A stretch of 64,000 nt of DNA from Ruminococcus sp. (GCA_021201755.1 JAJQEI010000045.1:1298-65297), one strand, 5' to 3'; shown: positions 15,697-25,449, numbered from the stretch's first letter. Translations and numbers: made by a program. Notes: generated by a model not told the origin, from the sequence alone.

Positions 15697-17748
15697 ATGA
15701 TACGGTTGAAGAAGTTTTTTGCGGTGACTCTGGCGGTTGGGACGCTGACGGAAAATGGACTATTTGCTTTTGCAGATGATGAAGTGGATATTTGGGATGG
15801 AACGAGCGACGTCAGCTGGTATGATGCCGAAGAGACGGAATTATATCTGTCTACGCCAGAAGAGCTGGCAGGCTTGGCGGAAAAGGTCAATGCAGGCTAT
15901 ACTATGGAAGGTCAAACTTTCTATTTGACGAACGATATTTATTTGAACGATATATCGGATTTTGATAATTGGAGTGAGACAGCACCGGCAAGGAATTGGA
16001 CGACAATTGGAGATAGTGAAGATACGGCATTTTGTGGCACTTTTGATGGACAAAATTATACGATCTATGGTATGTATCAAGACGGCCTATTTGGTTATGT
16101 TGGAGCAGAGGGGTTAATTTCTAATATTACTTTATCGTTTTTATATATAAATTATTATTACAACATTTCATCAAGCGTCACAAAATATGTAAGCGGTGGG
16201 ATTTGTGACTATCTTTATGGTGAGATAGATAATTGTAATGTTGTAGAATCAAATACAGTAATTAAATTAGAATTCACTGAAAATACATATATTACGATTT
16301 CTTTATGGGTAGGATGTATTTGTGGAATCAATGAAGGTAGCATAAAAAATTGTTATAATGCTTCTTCTGTAGAAGTTCAAATAGATGATGAAAGTACCCA
16401 TTATATTTCCAGCAGTTCTATCTATGCAAAAAGCCGAATTTTATATGCAGGTGGTGTATGCGGAGGAAATAGGGGAGGAAACATAGAGAGTTGCGGGAAT
16501 ATTGGCGATATTTTAGGAAATATAACGGTGAAAACAGCTTTCCGCAATGTAAACGGTGCTACCGGCGGAGTGTGTGGTTACGCTTCATCAGGATCATCAA
16601 TAGAAAAAAGTATGAATACCGGAAGTATAATGCAGACAAATACAAATGAAGGGATTACGTCTTTAAGTGCAAATGAATTAGCAAGTTGTGGTGGTATTTT
16701 GGGCAAAGGATATTCTGCTAGTATCACAAATTGCTACAATTGGGGAAGTGCTGAAGCAAAATACGCCGGCGGAATTATAGGATATGATAGTTCTTCTTTA
16801 TCTTCTACATTAACAAACGTTTACAACACAGGTGAGATTTCCGGTAGCAGCTATACCGGAGGTCTAATTGGTTATTGTTCCGGAACATCAACTCTAACAA
16901 ACTGCTATTTCCTTTCCGGTGTATCTGGCATCGGCAACTTAACCGGCGAATACGGTATCTCCAAAACCTCGGCGAATATGCAAAAAGAATCTTTTGCGGA
17001 ATCTTTGGGTGAAGCCTTTGTGTATAACGAAGGCGGTTATCCGCTATTGGCTTGGGAAGCAGAAGCATCAACACCAATTGCAACGCCGATTACAACGATT
17101 GAGCCAAGCGAATCCACCACCACAACGGAAGAGACCACAACTACCACAGAATCTACCACAACAACGACCCAAACGACAACTACGACTACTACACAATCTA
17201 CCACAACAACCAACACCACAACCACCGAGAAAAGTTCCTGCGCTTTCACGCTGAAAGAACCGTATACCGGCGACCTCTATGTTGGTAATACATTCCAATT
17301 GGAATATGATACTGAAGATGGTTATACCGGCGGTGCGGCTTGGCATACGAGCGATTCTACAGTTGCTACCATTTCACAGACCGGCGAGGTGACAATTGTC
17401 GGCGAGGGCACTGTGACAATTTATGTTATGGACGACAACGGCAATACAAGCAGCATTACATTCACAACGTTCACATTACGTACCACCGCCACAACAGAAA
17501 CCACAACCACCGAAACCACTACGACTGCCATTGGTAACCCGACACAATGCGGTGATGTGGATTTGGATGGGTATGTGACACTTGCAGATGCAATACTTTT
17601 GAATAAGTCGCTGGTGAGCGGTATTCAATTGAATGCAGAGCAAACGGCAAATGCCAATGTTTATGCAGACGACGAAATTACGAGCATGGATGCTATGTAT
17701 TTATTAAAATTCATCGTGCAAGCGATTGAAACAATTCCGATATCTTAA
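15697..17748 (+). CDS. Secreted GLUG-repeat / Ig-like / dockerin protein
   Basis: A 683-residue secreted protein. Signal peptide at about 1-26; a long repetitive region (about 35-440) with GLUG-like motifs such as GGVCGGNRGGNIESCGNIG and GGIIGYDSSS, expected to form a beta-helix; a Thr-rich linker (about 458-513); a bacterial Ig-like group 2 domain (about 514-593, with the typical ATISQTGEVTIVGEGTVTI); a second Thr linker; and a type I dockerin (about 613-678, with DVDLDGYVTLAD and the second loop degenerate as VYADDEITSMD). It should be displayed through a cohesin, like the xylanase. No catalytic motif was found, so substrate adhesion or an uncharacterised activity is possible. The start at 15697 follows GGAGG. 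Confidence 0.85.
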   Translation: MIRLKKFFAVTLAVGTLTENGLFAFADDEVDIWDGTSDVSWYDAEETELYLSTPEELAGLAEKVNAGYTMEGQTFYLTNDIYLNDISDFDNWSETAPARNWTTIGDSEDTAFCGTFDGQNYTIYGMYQDGLFGYVGAEGLISNITLSFLYINYYYNISSSVTKYVSGGICDYLYGEIDNCNVVESNTVIKLEFTENTYITISLWVGCICGINEGSIKNCYNASSVEVQIDDESTHYISSSSIYAKSRILYAGGVCGGNRGGNIESCGNIGDILGNITVKTAFRNVNGATGGVCGYASSGSSIEKSMNTGSIMQTNTNEGITSLSANELASCGGILGKGYSASITNCYNWGSAEAKYAGGIIGYDSSSLSSTLTNVYNTGEISGSSYTGGLIGYCSGTSTLTNCYFLSGVSGIGNLTGEYGISKTSANMQKESFAESLGEAFVYNEGGYPLLAWEAEASTPIATPITTIEPSESTTTTEETTTTTESTTTTTQTTTTTTTQSTTTTNTTTTEKSSCAFTLKEPYTGDLYVGNTFQLEYDTEDGYTGGAAWHTSDSTVATISQTGEVTIVGEGTVTIYVMDDNGNTSSITFTTFTLRTTATTETTTTETTTTAIGNPTQCGDVDLDGYVTLADAILLNKSLVSGIQLNAEQTANANVYADDEITSMDAMYLLKFIVQAIETIPIS

Positions 17749-17796
17749 TTGTCTGAAAAGCATTGTTTAGTGGCTCTTTGAAAAAATCTCTGTAAA

Positions 17797-17841
17797 AAAA
17801 GCACATTCCGATAGAATACTTTTCTACTGGAATGTGCTTTT
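17797..17841. terminator. Bidirectional terminator between the dockerin protein gene and dapB
   Basis: A 13-bp perfect stem (17797-17809 with 17829-17841), with extra pairing inside the loop, lies between convergent genes. A T run follows on the minus strand and a T-rich stretch on the plus strand. Confidence 0.88.
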
Positions 17842-17866
17842 CTATTTGTTTTCAAAAAAATTTATC

Positions 17867-18631
17867 CTATGCTTCGCTGCTTTGCACCAACTGTTTCATA
17901 TCATACAGTCCAGCCGGCTTGCCATGGAGATAAACCGCCGCATTCACAGCACCTACCGCAAATACCTTTTTAGATGCAGCACTGTGGGATAACGTAATCA
18001 CCTCGTCATTGCCAGCAAAGATCACATAATGTTCTCCGACAATCGTGCCGCCACGGATGGAGTGAATACCGATCTCGTTTTTCACTCTTTTCATTCGTCT
18101 TGCGTGACGGTCATAGACGTAGGAGCATTTTTCCTCCAGTGTCTCATTCAGGGCATCTGCCAACATCAACGCTGTGCCACTTGGCGCATCAATTTTCTGA
18201 TTGTGGTGCTTCTCGACAATTTCAATATCAAATTGTCCGCCCAAAATCGAGGCAGCTTTTTTTGCCAGTTCCACCAGCAAATTGATGCCCAGCGACATAT
18301 TGAACGTAAAAAATATTGGCACTTGTTCTGCCGCCTTGTGAATTTGTACAATCTGCTCCTCACTGTAACCTGTTGTTGCCAGTACCAACGCTGTATTATT
18401 TATCAGTGCATATTCCAACAAGTTGTCCAGTACTGCCGGATTCGAAAAATCCACGATTACATCCGGCTTTTCTGGCAGTTCCACTGGCGTTTTTACAATA
18501 GGGAAGTCCCCATAACATTCCGTATATGCGTCAATGCCAGCTGCAATAAAACAGTCGCTGCGTTCTTTGATACAAGCCGCCACTGCATGACCCATCTTGC
18601 CGTTCGCACCGCATATTGCAATTTTTACCAT
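17867..18631 (-). CDS. dapB: 4-hydroxy-tetrahydrodipicolinate reductase
   Basis: A 254-residue cytoplasmic enzyme that reduces HTPA to tetrahydrodipicolinate with NAD(P)H, the second committed step of DAP/lysine synthesis. It has the N-terminal Rossmann motif CGANGKMGHAV near residue 8 and the catalytic/substrate signature EKHHNQKIDAPSGTA near 145. The length is normal for the family. It is the last gene of the asd-dapA-dapB operon, 30 bases after dapA, and is thus under the lysine riboswitch. Its ribosome site is AGAAAGGA. Intact. Confidence 0.96.
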   Translation of the reverse strand: MVKIAICGANGKMGHAVAACIKERSDCFIAAGIDAYTECYGDFPIVKTPVELPEKPDVIVDFSNPAVLDNLLEYALINNTALVLATTGYSEEQIVQIHKAAEQVPIFFTFNMSLGINLLVELAKKAASILGGQFDIEIVEKHHNQKIDAPSGTALMLADALNETLEEKCSYVYDRHARRMKRVKNEIGIHSIRGGTIVGEHYVIFAGNDEVITLSHSAASKKVFAVGAVNAAVYLHGKPAGLYDMKQLVQSSEA

Positions 18632-18661
18632 AGTCCTGTCCTTTCTACGTTTTGTTTTGAT

Positions 18662-19555
18662 TTAGTCCTTCACCAAACCATATGTCAACAGTGTTTGATG
18701 CAGTTGTACCTTGTGTTCGTCGCTCATTTCTACGAGAGGCATTCTGCACGGACCTGCCGGCAGTCCCATTTGGTTCATTGCTTCTTTTACTGGAATTGGA
18801 TTGACTTCCATAAATAAATCATTGCAGAGCTGCAAATATTCCAGCTGCATTGCCGAACCAGCGGCGAAATCGTTTTCCAGACAATATTGTGCCATCTGAT
18901 GGGTTTCTTTTGGAATCACATTGGACAGTACGGAAATGACGCCCTTGCCTCCTAACGACATAATTGGTACAATCATATCATCGTTGCCACTGTAGATGTC
19001 GACCATATCGCCGCACTTTGCCGCAAGTTTTGCTGTATAGCTGATACTTCCGCTTGCTTCTTTTACTGCGACAATGTTCTTATGCTGTACCAGCGTGGCA
19101 ATGGTAGAAACATCGAAACCAACGCCGGTTCTACTGGGAATGTTGTAGAGAATGCTAGGCAAATCTACGCTGTCAGCAATTGCTGTGTAGTGTGCCACAA
19201 GACCACGCTGAGTTGTCTTATTGTAATATGGCGTTACCAAAAGCAACGCATCTACACCGAGTTCCTGCGCTTCCTGAGATAGCTCAATGGCATACTTCGT
19301 GTCGTTGCTGCCTGTACCAGCAACGACAGGTACACGATTGTGGGTATGTTCTACCGCATACTTGATGCAAGCACGATGTTCTTCATCAGAAAGCGTCGAA
19401 GACTCTCCGGTTGTACCACAGATAATAATCGCATCTGTTCCGTTTTCAATTTGAAAGTCGATGTTTTTGCCCAATCCGTCAAAATCGACAGAACCATCCT
19501 CTAGCATTGGCGTAATAATTGCAACGCCAGCACCGGTAAAAATTGTATTTTTCAT
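18662..19555 (-). CDS. dapA: 4-hydroxy-tetrahydrodipicolinate synthase
   Basis: A 297-residue class I aldolase of the NAL/DHDPS family that condenses pyruvate with aspartate semialdehyde. Visible signatures are GTTGESSTL near residue 47, YNIPSRTG (Tyr137 and Arg142) and the Schiff-base Lys165 in VAVKEASG. The length is typical. It stands between asd, which makes its substrate, and dapB, which uses its product, with 21-30 base spacers, so the three steps are cotranscribed under the lysine riboswitch. The ribosome site is AAAGGAGG. Confidence 0.97.
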   Translation of the reverse strand: MKNTIFTGAGVAIITPMLEDGSVDFDGLGKNIDFQIENGTDAIIICGTTGESSTLSDEEHRACIKYAVEHTHNRVPVVAGTGSNDTKYAIELSQEAQELGVDALLLVTPYYNKTTQRGLVAHYTAIADSVDLPSILYNIPSRTGVGFDVSTIATLVQHKNIVAVKEASGSISYTAKLAAKCGDMVDIYSGNDDMIVPIMSLGGKGVISVLSNVIPKETHQMAQYCLENDFAAGSAMQLEYLQLCNDLFMEVNPIPVKEAMNQMGLPAGPCRMPLVEMSDEHKVQLHQTLLTYGLVKD

Positions 19556-19576
19556 ATGATAACCTCCTTTAAAGTG

Positions 19577-20656
19577 TTAATCAAGATAGCCTTTTGCTGC
19601 TAACAACTCCGCCAGCAGTATGCCACCACCGGCTGCGCCACGGAGTGTGTTGTGAGACAGGCAGACGAATTTATAATCAAACATGGTATCCTCTCTCAAA
19701 CGACCGACAGAAACAGCCATACCATTTTCAATGTTATGGTCGAGTTTTGCTTGAGGACGATCATCTTCTTGGAAATAATGGATAAATTGTTTCGGTGCTG
19801 AGGGAAGCTCCAATTCCTGCGGTACGCCTTTAAAATTTTTCCAAATCTCAAGAATTTCCTCTTTTGCTGGTTTATTTTCGAACGATACAAATACAGCCGC
19901 AGTATGTCCGTCAGAAACCGGTACACGGAGACACTGTGTTGTAATCAGTGGCGACGCTGCACTGACGATTTCACCGTTTTGAATGTTGCCCCAGACTTTT
20001 AGAGGTTCTTTTTCGGATTTTTCCTCTTCGCCACCGATGTAAGGGACAATATTGTCTAAAATATCCGGCCAGCGTTCAAAGGTCTTTCCTGCACCAGAAA
20101 TTGCTTGATAGGTGCAAGCCAGAATATTTTGAATGCCATATTGTCGCAACGGCGACAGTGCCGGTACATAACTCTGAATAGAACAGTTTGATTTTACTGC
20201 GATGAAGCCACGCTTTGTTTCTAGACGTTTCCGTTGACTTTCGATAATTTCAATATGCTCTGGATTTACTTCAGGGATAACCATTGGTACGTCTGATGTA
20301 AAACGATGTGCAGAATTGTTCGAGATAACAGGGCATTCCGCCTTGGCATATTTTTCTTCCAGCGCACGAATTTCGTCTTTTTTCATGTCTACAGCGCAAA
20401 AGACAAAATCTACCATTCCTGCAATTGTTTCCACATCTTTTGTGGCGTCCATCAGAACCATTTCCCGCATTTCTGCTGGCATAGGTGTTTGCATTGCCCA
20501 TCTGCTTCCGGCAGCTTCTTTATAAGTTTTGCCTGCTGAACGGGGGGATGCTGCTAGAGCAGCTACATGAAACCATGGGTGCTGCGCCAAAAGTGTGGCA
20601 AAACGCTGTCCCACCATGCCAGTAGCACCAATAATTCCCACTTGAAATTGTTTCAT
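19577..20656 (-). CDS. asd: Aspartate-semialdehyde dehydrogenase, archaeal/fungal-type branch
   Basis: A 359-residue enzyme that reduces aspartyl phosphate to aspartate semialdehyde with NADPH. It has the GATGMVGQRF Rossmann loop near residue 10, the catalytic Cys158 in KSNCSIQSY, and GGGILLAE at the C-terminus. The length and the SNCS form of the active site fit the branch found in archaea, fungi and some Firmicutes rather than the Gram-negative type. It is the first gene of asd-dapA-dapB, 47 bases beyond the riboswitch terminator. The start is set by TTGGAGGAAC. Intact. Confidence 0.94.
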   Translation of the reverse strand: MKQFQVGIIGATGMVGQRFATLLAQHPWFHVAALAASPRSAGKTYKEAAGSRWAMQTPMPAEMREMVLMDATKDVETIAGMVDFVFCAVDMKKDEIRALEEKYAKAECPVISNNSAHRFTSDVPMVIPEVNPEHIEIIESQRKRLETKRGFIAVKSNCSIQSYVPALSPLRQYGIQNILACTYQAISGAGKTFERWPDILDNIVPYIGGEEEKSEKEPLKVWGNIQNGEIVSAASPLITTQCLRVPVSDGHTAAVFVSFENKPAKEEILEIWKNFKGVPQELELPSAPKQFIHYFQEDDRPQAKLDHNIENGMAVSVGRLREDTMFDYKFVCLSHNTLRGAAGGGILLAELLAAKGYLD

Positions 20657-20688
20657 TTGTGTTCCTCCAAAAAATTTCTGAAAATATG

Positions 20689-20710
20689 AAAAAACCGGTT
20701 GAAAACCGGT
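20689..20710 (-). terminator. Intrinsic terminator of the lysine riboswitch
   Basis: A 7-bp GC-rich stem (20694-20700 with 20704-20710) and a 3-base loop are followed on the minus strand by six T. It lies between the aptamer and asd, so it is likely the OFF switch when lysine is bound. Confidence 0.85.
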
Positions 20711-20756
20711 AGCTCATGCGATATAATAGAATAGAATCCTTGATGCCGTAATATTG

Positions 20757-20930
20757 CACCTTTCAGATAGCACTCCATCATAAGCGATGACAGTCATAGT
20801 CCTTTCGGCACTATGCCCAGAGACTGTGTTACCACGGCAGCCTCTTCGGCACGATACGCCTTTTTGCTTTGCCAAAACGGGATGGTCACCCTATCAAAGC
20901 ATACTCATCGTACGTGCGCCTCTACCTAGT
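20757..20930 (-). promoter_or_regulatory. Lysine riboswitch (L-box) controlling asd-dapA-dapB
   Basis: On the minus strand the leader has the L-box order: AGGTAGAGGCGC at the 5' side of P1, GATGAGTATG, then GGGTGACCATCCC, GTGCCGAAGAGG, and the 3' side of P1 at GTGCTATCT. These are conserved core elements of the lysine aptamer. A terminator hairpin and the asd gene follow. Context and core motifs agree, so the call is firm; exact helix ends are approximate. Confidence 0.92.
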
Positions 20931-20994
20931 TAGATAATTTTAGATAATCAGAGATTAAGACGCTAGAAGCTAGAAACATCTTCTCTTATTATCT

Positions 20995-21023
20995 AGTATA
21001 GCACTATGACAAAAATTTGTCAA
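20995..21023 (-). promoter_or_regulatory. Sigma-A promoter of the lysine-riboswitch operon
   Basis: On the minus strand, TTGACA (21018-21023) and TATACT (20995-21000) are 17 bases apart, about 65 bases before the aptamer. Confidence 0.85.
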
Positions 21024-21053
21024 TCATTATTTTAAAAAAAGAGGGAAATAACC

Positions 21054-22082
21054 ATGAAAAAATCAGATTTTTATTATGCACTTCCAGAAAACTTAATTGC
21101 ACAAACGCCAATTACGACACGAGATCATTCCAGGCTTATGCAAATCGACCGTGAGAGTGGTGAGGTAATGCATAAGCATTTCTATGATTTGTGCAACATT
21201 TTACAGCCTGGGGATTTGCTTGTCATGAATGATTCTCGGGTACTTCCAGCTCGTTTGTACGGAGAAAAAATGGAGAATGGAACGTTTATTGAGTTTTTAT
21301 TATTAGAGGAAAAGGGTGACAAACTTTGGGAGATTATTTGTCGTCCTGGAAAGAAGGCAAAACCCGGGGTGAAATTTTCTTTTGGAAATGGGCGGCTTCT
21401 TGGCGAAATCGTTGCGGTAAAATCGGACGGAAATCGTCTCGTACAGTTCATCTGCGAGGGGAATTTTTATACCGCTTTGGAAGAAATAGGGCAAATGCCA
21501 CTGCCACCGTATATTCATGAGAAGCTCAAGGACAATGAACGTTATCAGACGGTTTATTCCAAAGAATTGGGTTCCGCTGCAGCACCTACGGCAGGACTTC
21601 ATTTCACAAAAGAAATGCTTCAAAAATTGAAAGAAAAGGGTGTGAATCAAGCTTATGTGACACTTCATGTGGGATTGGGTACATTTCGTCCAGTCAAAGA
21701 AGATGATGTCTTGGAACATAAGATGCACAGCGAACACTATATGCTGCCACAAGAGACGGTGACGTCTATTCAGGAGACAAAGAAGAACGGCGGCAGGGTT
21801 TTTGCTGTGGGTACGACTTCTTGTCGTACGTTAGAAGCAGTAGCCACAGCGCATAATGGGAAACTTGTGGCAGATGATGGCTATACGGACATATTCATCT
21901 ACCCTGGATATCAATTCAAAGTATTAGATGGGCTCATTACGAATTTTCATTTACCCGAAAGCACTTTAATTATGTTAGTTGCCGCTTTTCTGGGATACGA
22001 AAAAACGATGCGTGCCTATGAAATTGCTGTACAGGAGCAGTATCGCTTTTTCAGTTTTGGAGATGCCATGATGATCGTGTAA
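21054..22082 (+). CDS. queA: S-adenosylmethionine:tRNA ribosyltransferase-isomerase
   Basis: A 342-residue enzyme that transfers the ribosyl part of SAM to preQ1-modified tRNA to make epoxyqueuosine. The N-terminus (SDFYYALPENLIAQTP) and the signatures DLLVMNDSRVLPARLYG, SAAAPTAGLHFT, TLHVGLGTFRPV, GTTSCRTLEA and TNFHLPESTL are all family hallmarks. The length is typical. The start follows GAGGGAAATAACC. It diverges from the lysine operon; no clear promoter was recognised in the short shared region. sigK follows 44 bases later. Intact. Confidence 0.97.
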   Translation: MKKSDFYYALPENLIAQTPITTRDHSRLMQIDRESGEVMHKHFYDLCNILQPGDLLVMNDSRVLPARLYGEKMENGTFIEFLLLEEKGDKLWEIICRPGKKAKPGVKFSFGNGRLLGEIVAVKSDGNRLVQFICEGNFYTALEEIGQMPLPPYIHEKLKDNERYQTVYSKELGSAAAPTAGLHFTKEMLQKLKEKGVNQAYVTLHVGLGTFRPVKEDDVLEHKMHSEHYMLPQETVTSIQETKKNGGRVFAVGTTSCRTLEAVATAHNGKLVADDGYTDIFIYPGYQFKVLDGLITNFHLPESTLIMLVAAFLGYEKTMRAYEIAVQEQYRFFSFGDAMMIV

Positions 22083-22126
22083 CATAGTCAAGCCTACTCG
22101 CATATTCTAGTGTGAGGTGATGCAGT

Positions 22127-22804
22127 ATGTTGCTACAGTTGATACAACACTTTGTTTTCTTTTTTCTCCATGTGGGAGAAACCGGTTCGTTTCGTAAGCC
22201 ACTGTCGAAACAACAAGAAATGAATTGCTTTTTGGCAATGGCAGCGGGAGACAAACAAGCCAGAGAGAAACTGATTTTGCATAATATGCGGTTAGTAGCA
22301 CATTTGACAAAAAAATACGGTGTTTCAATAAGTAAACAGGAGGAGCTGATTTCTATTGGCACAATCGGGTTGATGAAAGCGGTAGACACTTTCGATCCAT
22401 CGAAAGGTACTCGATTTGCCACTTATGCCGGGCGATATATCGAAAACGAAATTCTGATGAATTTTCGCTCACAGAAAAAGTATGCGGATCAGATTTCAAT
22501 GGGCGAATCCATTGAAACGGACGAAGACGGCAATCAATTGACGTTAATGGACATCATGGAAGACGGTACAGATTTAGTAGAACTGGTGGATACTCGGATG
22601 CAATCAAAACAACTGTATCAATTTCTAGGCGAAATATTGGAACTGCGAGAAGTGGAAATTCTAGTGCAGCGGTATGGTTTGTATAGTGGTGTGCCTTTGA
22701 CGCAGCGAGAGGTAGCGAAAAAAATGGGGATTTCTAGGTCTTATGTCTCTCGTTTGGAAAAACACGCAATCGAAAAGCTGCGGAAACAGTATAATATTGT
22801 TTAA
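22127..22804 (+). CDS. sigK: Sporulation sigma factor SigK-like
   Basis: A 225-residue sigma-70 family protein. The first 20 or so residues (LLQLIQHFVFFFLHVGE) are a hydrophobic leader like the pro-sequence of SigK. Region 2 has DKQAREKLILHNMRLVAH, then ISIGTIGLMKAVDTF and GTRFATYAGRYIENEILM; region 4 ends with the helix-turn-helix TQREVAKKMGISRSYVSRLEKHA. SigK drives late mother-cell genes in sporulating Firmicutes. The gene is uninterrupted (no skin-type element). It lies 44 bases after queA. SigE-like alternatives are less likely because the closest remembered sequence pattern is SigK. Confidence 0.85.
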   Translation: MLLQLIQHFVFFFLHVGETGSFRKPLSKQQEMNCFLAMAAGDKQAREKLILHNMRLVAHLTKKYGVSISKQEELISIGTIGLMKAVDTFDPSKGTRFATYAGRYIENEILMNFRSQKKYADQISMGESIETDEDGNQLTLMDIMEDGTDLVELVDTRMQSKQLYQFLGEILELREVEILVQRYGLYSGVPLTQREVAKKMGISRSYVSRLEKHAIEKLRKQYNIV

Positions 22805-23079
22805 TATTTATAATGAATTTACATTTTAATTCATATTTGGAACGGACTTTTTTAGAAAAATTCGATTTTTTTGGAATTAGTACTTGCCATGGACGAAAAA
22901 AAATGTTATAATATTCTGTGTAGGTATCTTTCGATTGATCAAGCTGCTCGAATAGAAGACATTGAAAAAACCACATATCGTATAATGTCGTATAAGCGAC
23001 TTTTGATTGGAACGATTCAGTCATTTTGTTCGCCAAAAAGAAAGGAAAAATCTGCTTTGGCGTTTTCAGATCAGGGCAG
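22805..23079 (+). other. Gene-free stretch with one promoter and a long leader
   Basis: An AT-rich gap after sigK. Apart from the promoter at 22884-22912 no structured RNA or terminator was recognised. The leader of about 160 bases before the next gene could hold regulation, but nothing specific is visible. Confidence 0.5.
22884..22912 (+). promoter_or_regulatory. Sigma-A promoter of the membrane protein gene
   Basis: TTGCCA (22884-22889) and TATAAT (22907-22912) are 17 bases apart. Confidence 0.75.
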
Positions 23080-24018
23080 ATGGGATTGTTATACATGAGT
23101 GAAACAACGAAACTTTGGAGTAAAAGAGCGTGCGCACTTGTCGGTGGGGCATATTGTGCGTTAATCTGTTGGTTCTCCTATTTATCTATTTTTTATGAAG
23201 TATCTATTCCGAATCAAATTCTTTTTTGTGTGGCATTGTCTGCTATCTCCTTTGTGGCATTGGCGGCAATGCTCTACAGTCGTTTTCAGGTATTAACCAA
23301 GCTCGTTGGAATACTATTGCTCCCCGTTGCATTTCCAATAATTATGCTCTGTTTTGGCGAGTGGACATTGATTATCCCAATTTCCATTACAGTACTTCTC
23401 GTTTTTTTCTTATCTGGTTCAAAAGAAACTTGGAAGACGATTTTCGGTGTGATTTATTTGTTACTGTATATTCTGGGATCGCTGGGTTATTTTATGGTGA
23501 TTTCATTTTTTGCCTCTTCTGTAGAACAAACGGTTTTGGAAACTGGTACATCTCCGTCTGGCGACTATCGATATGAATTGATACAAACTGACGACAGTTC
23601 CGGTGGCAACATTAAAATCCATGTAGAACCGAACGATAAAGATATTTCCCTTCCGTTCATCACATTTGTTGCTGTAGGCTATGACCGAACTGTATTTATG
23701 GAACGTCCTGCTACAACTGACGATTTGGAGGTGACGTGGACAACCCAATCCCGTACGGAAATCACAAAGGAGTTTTTGGCCATTTCGTCGAATTTACAAA
23801 TCGAATTGAGTGACGACCAAAAGGAAATTTTGGGTCTGTCAGCAGATACAGAAGCTGTCTACTTAAAGGATATTTCTGATGCACAGCTAGCAAAGCTTGG
23901 CGTACCGGAGGAAAACGACGTTCTAACATTCCGTGGAGAGGTTTGTTTTCGCTCCTATATCGCCATATTAGAAGACTATTTCGATATCAGCAATCGAGAA
24001 TTGCAGATTCTGGAATGA
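23080..24018 (+). CDS. Membrane protein of unknown function
   Basis: No family was recognised. The 312-residue product has about five hydrophobic helices in its first 150 residues (around ALVGGAYCALICWFSYLS, FCVALSAISFVALAAML, VGILLLPVAFPIIMLC, LIIPISITVLLVFFL and IYLLLYILGSLGYFMV) and a soluble, acidic C-terminal half of about 160 residues with alternating strands. The start is uncertain: ATG 23080 or ATG 23095 (MSETTKLW) are both possible and neither has a strong ribosome site; the upstream in-frame ATG at 23026 is less likely. It has its own promoter and sits between sigK and xylA. No link to sporulation or xylose use can be shown. Confidence 0.7.
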   Translation: MGLLYMSETTKLWSKRACALVGGAYCALICWFSYLSIFYEVSIPNQILFCVALSAISFVALAAMLYSRFQVLTKLVGILLLPVAFPIIMLCFGEWTLIIPISITVLLVFFLSGSKETWKTIFGVIYLLLYILGSLGYFMVISFFASSVEQTVLETGTSPSGDYRYELIQTDDSSGGNIKIHVEPNDKDISLPFITFVAVGYDRTVFMERPATTDDLEVTWTTQSRTEITKEFLAISSNLQIELSDDQKEILGLSADTEAVYLKDISDAQLAKLGVPEENDVLTFRGEVCFRSYIAILEDYFDISNRELQILE

Positions 24019-24129
24019 TTTAGATTCTATTTGCAAGAAATGTAGTCTGTTTTTTATCAGATTGCTTTTTCTATACAATCGGTGGCATTGCCATTACTAT
24101 TCTAATCTAATTTTAGGAGGAAACTCAAA

Positions 24130-25449
24130 ATGAGCGAATTTTTCTCTAACATCCCTGTCATTGCGTACGAGGGAAAGGATTCGAAGAATCCACTTGCATT
24201 CAAATTTTATAATCCTGATGAAGTGATTGCCGGAAAGACCATGCGAGAACAGTTAAAGTTTGCGTTGTCTTGGTGGCATACTATGGGCGGTGACGGCACG
24301 GATATGTTTGGCTGTGGCACGACCGACAAAACTTGGGGTTGTGATGATCCGACGGAGCGTGCAAAGGCAAAGGTCAATGCGGCATTTGAAATTATGGAAA
24401 AACTTGGGATTGATTATTACTGTTTCCACGACCGTGATTTGTCACCGGAATATGGTTCACTGGGTGAAACCAATGAAAAGCTTGCTGAAATTGTAGATCT
24501 ATGTAAAGAAATGCAGGACAAGACTGGCAAGAAGCTTTTGTGGGGTACGGCAAAGTGTTTTGACCATCCACGTTTTATGCATGGTGCTGGTACTTCGCCG
24601 AGTGCGGACGTCTTTGCTTATGCTGCTGCACAGATTAAGAACGCTATTGATGCAACTGTAAAGCTTGGTGGACAGGGTTATGTGTTCTGGGGTGGCAGAG
24701 AGGGCTATGAAACCCTTCTCAATACCAATATGGGACTGGAACTAGATAACATGGCACGCTTGATGCATCTGGCTGTGGATTATGCAAGAAGCATTGGCTT
24801 TACTGGCGATTTCTATGTAGAACCAAAGCCGAAGGAACCCACAAAGCATCAATATGACTTTGATTCTGCAACGGTGATCGGATTCCTTAACAAATATGGC
24901 TTGAAGAAAGATTTCAAGCTGAATATTGAGGCAAATCATGCGACGCTGGCACAGCATACATTCCAGCACGAACTGCGTGTAGCACGGGTGAACGGAATGT
25001 TCGGCTCTATCGATGCCAATCAAGGCGACCCACTGCTGGGTTGGGATACGGATCAATTCCCGACAAATGTCTATGATACGACACTGTGTATGTATGAAGT
25101 ATTGAAGGCAGGCGGCTTTACAAACGGTGGCTTGAACTTTGATGCAAAGGCACGCAGAGGTTCGTTTGAATTGGAGGACATTTTCCACAGCTATATTGCA
25201 GGTATGGATGCATTTGCGTTGGGTCTGCGTGTGGCGGATAAGATGATTACAGATGGACGAATCGACAGGTTTGTGGATGATCGCTATGCAAGCTGGAATA
25301 GCGGCATTGGCGCAGACATTATCGCAGGTAAATTAACTATGGCAGATCTGGAAAAATACGCTGTAGAAAAGGGTGAGGTTACTGACTCGCTCTCCAGCGG
25401 CAGACAAGAGCTGCTGGAAGCAACTATGAATGAGATTATGTTCAGCTAA
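24130..25449 (+). CDS. xylA: Xylose isomerase
   Basis: A 439-residue class II xylose isomerase that converts D-xylose to D-xylulose in the cytoplasm. It has the N-terminal insertion typical of this class ([17 protein letters not shown] segment, residues 45-55), the catalytic His100/Asp103 pair in CFHDRD, the metal/substrate motif [10 protein letters not shown] near 184, [14 protein letters not shown] near 230 and [15 protein letters not shown] near 265. The ribosome site is TTAGGAGG. No xylulokinase is adjacent, which suggests that kinase lies elsewhere. It complements the secreted xylanase at 11207-13318. Intact. Confidence 0.97.
   Translation: MSEFFSNIPVIAYEGKDSKNPLAFKFYNPDEVIAGKTMREQLKFALSWWHTMGGDGTDMFGCGTTDKTWGCDDPTERAKAKVNAAFEIMEKLGIDYYCFHDRDLSPEYGSLGETNEKLAEIVDLCKEMQDKTGKKLLWGTAKCFDHPRFMHGAGTSPSADVFAYAAAQIKNAIDATVKLGGQGYVFWGGREGYETLLNTNMGLELDNMARLMHLAVDYARSIGFTGDFYVEPKPKEPTKHQYDFDSATVIGFLNKYGLKKDFKLNIEANHATLAQHTFQHELRVARVNGMFGSIDANQGDPLLGWDTDQFPTNVYDTTLCMYEVLKAGGFTNGGLNFDAKARRGSFELEDIFHSYIAGMDAFALGLRVADKMITDGRIDRFVDDRYASWNSGIGADIIAGKLTMADLEKYAVEKGEVTDSLSSGRQELLEATMNEIMFS

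Noticed and set aside
16994..17346. Several frames on both strands rich in Gln/Arg or Val
   Set aside because: They are other-frame readings of the Thr-rich linker of the dockerin protein.
18029..18817. 262-codon plus-strand frame across dapB and dapA
   Set aside because: It is antisense to two well-supported genes of the lysine operon and lacks a ribosome site.
20757..20930. T-box leader before asd
   Set aside because: The conserved core elements are those of the lysine riboswitch; no T-box sequence (TGGNACCGCG type) was found.
22871..23098. 75-codon frame before the membrane protein gene
   Set aside because: It begins upstream of the promoter at 22884-22912, overlaps the following gene and shows no family pattern.
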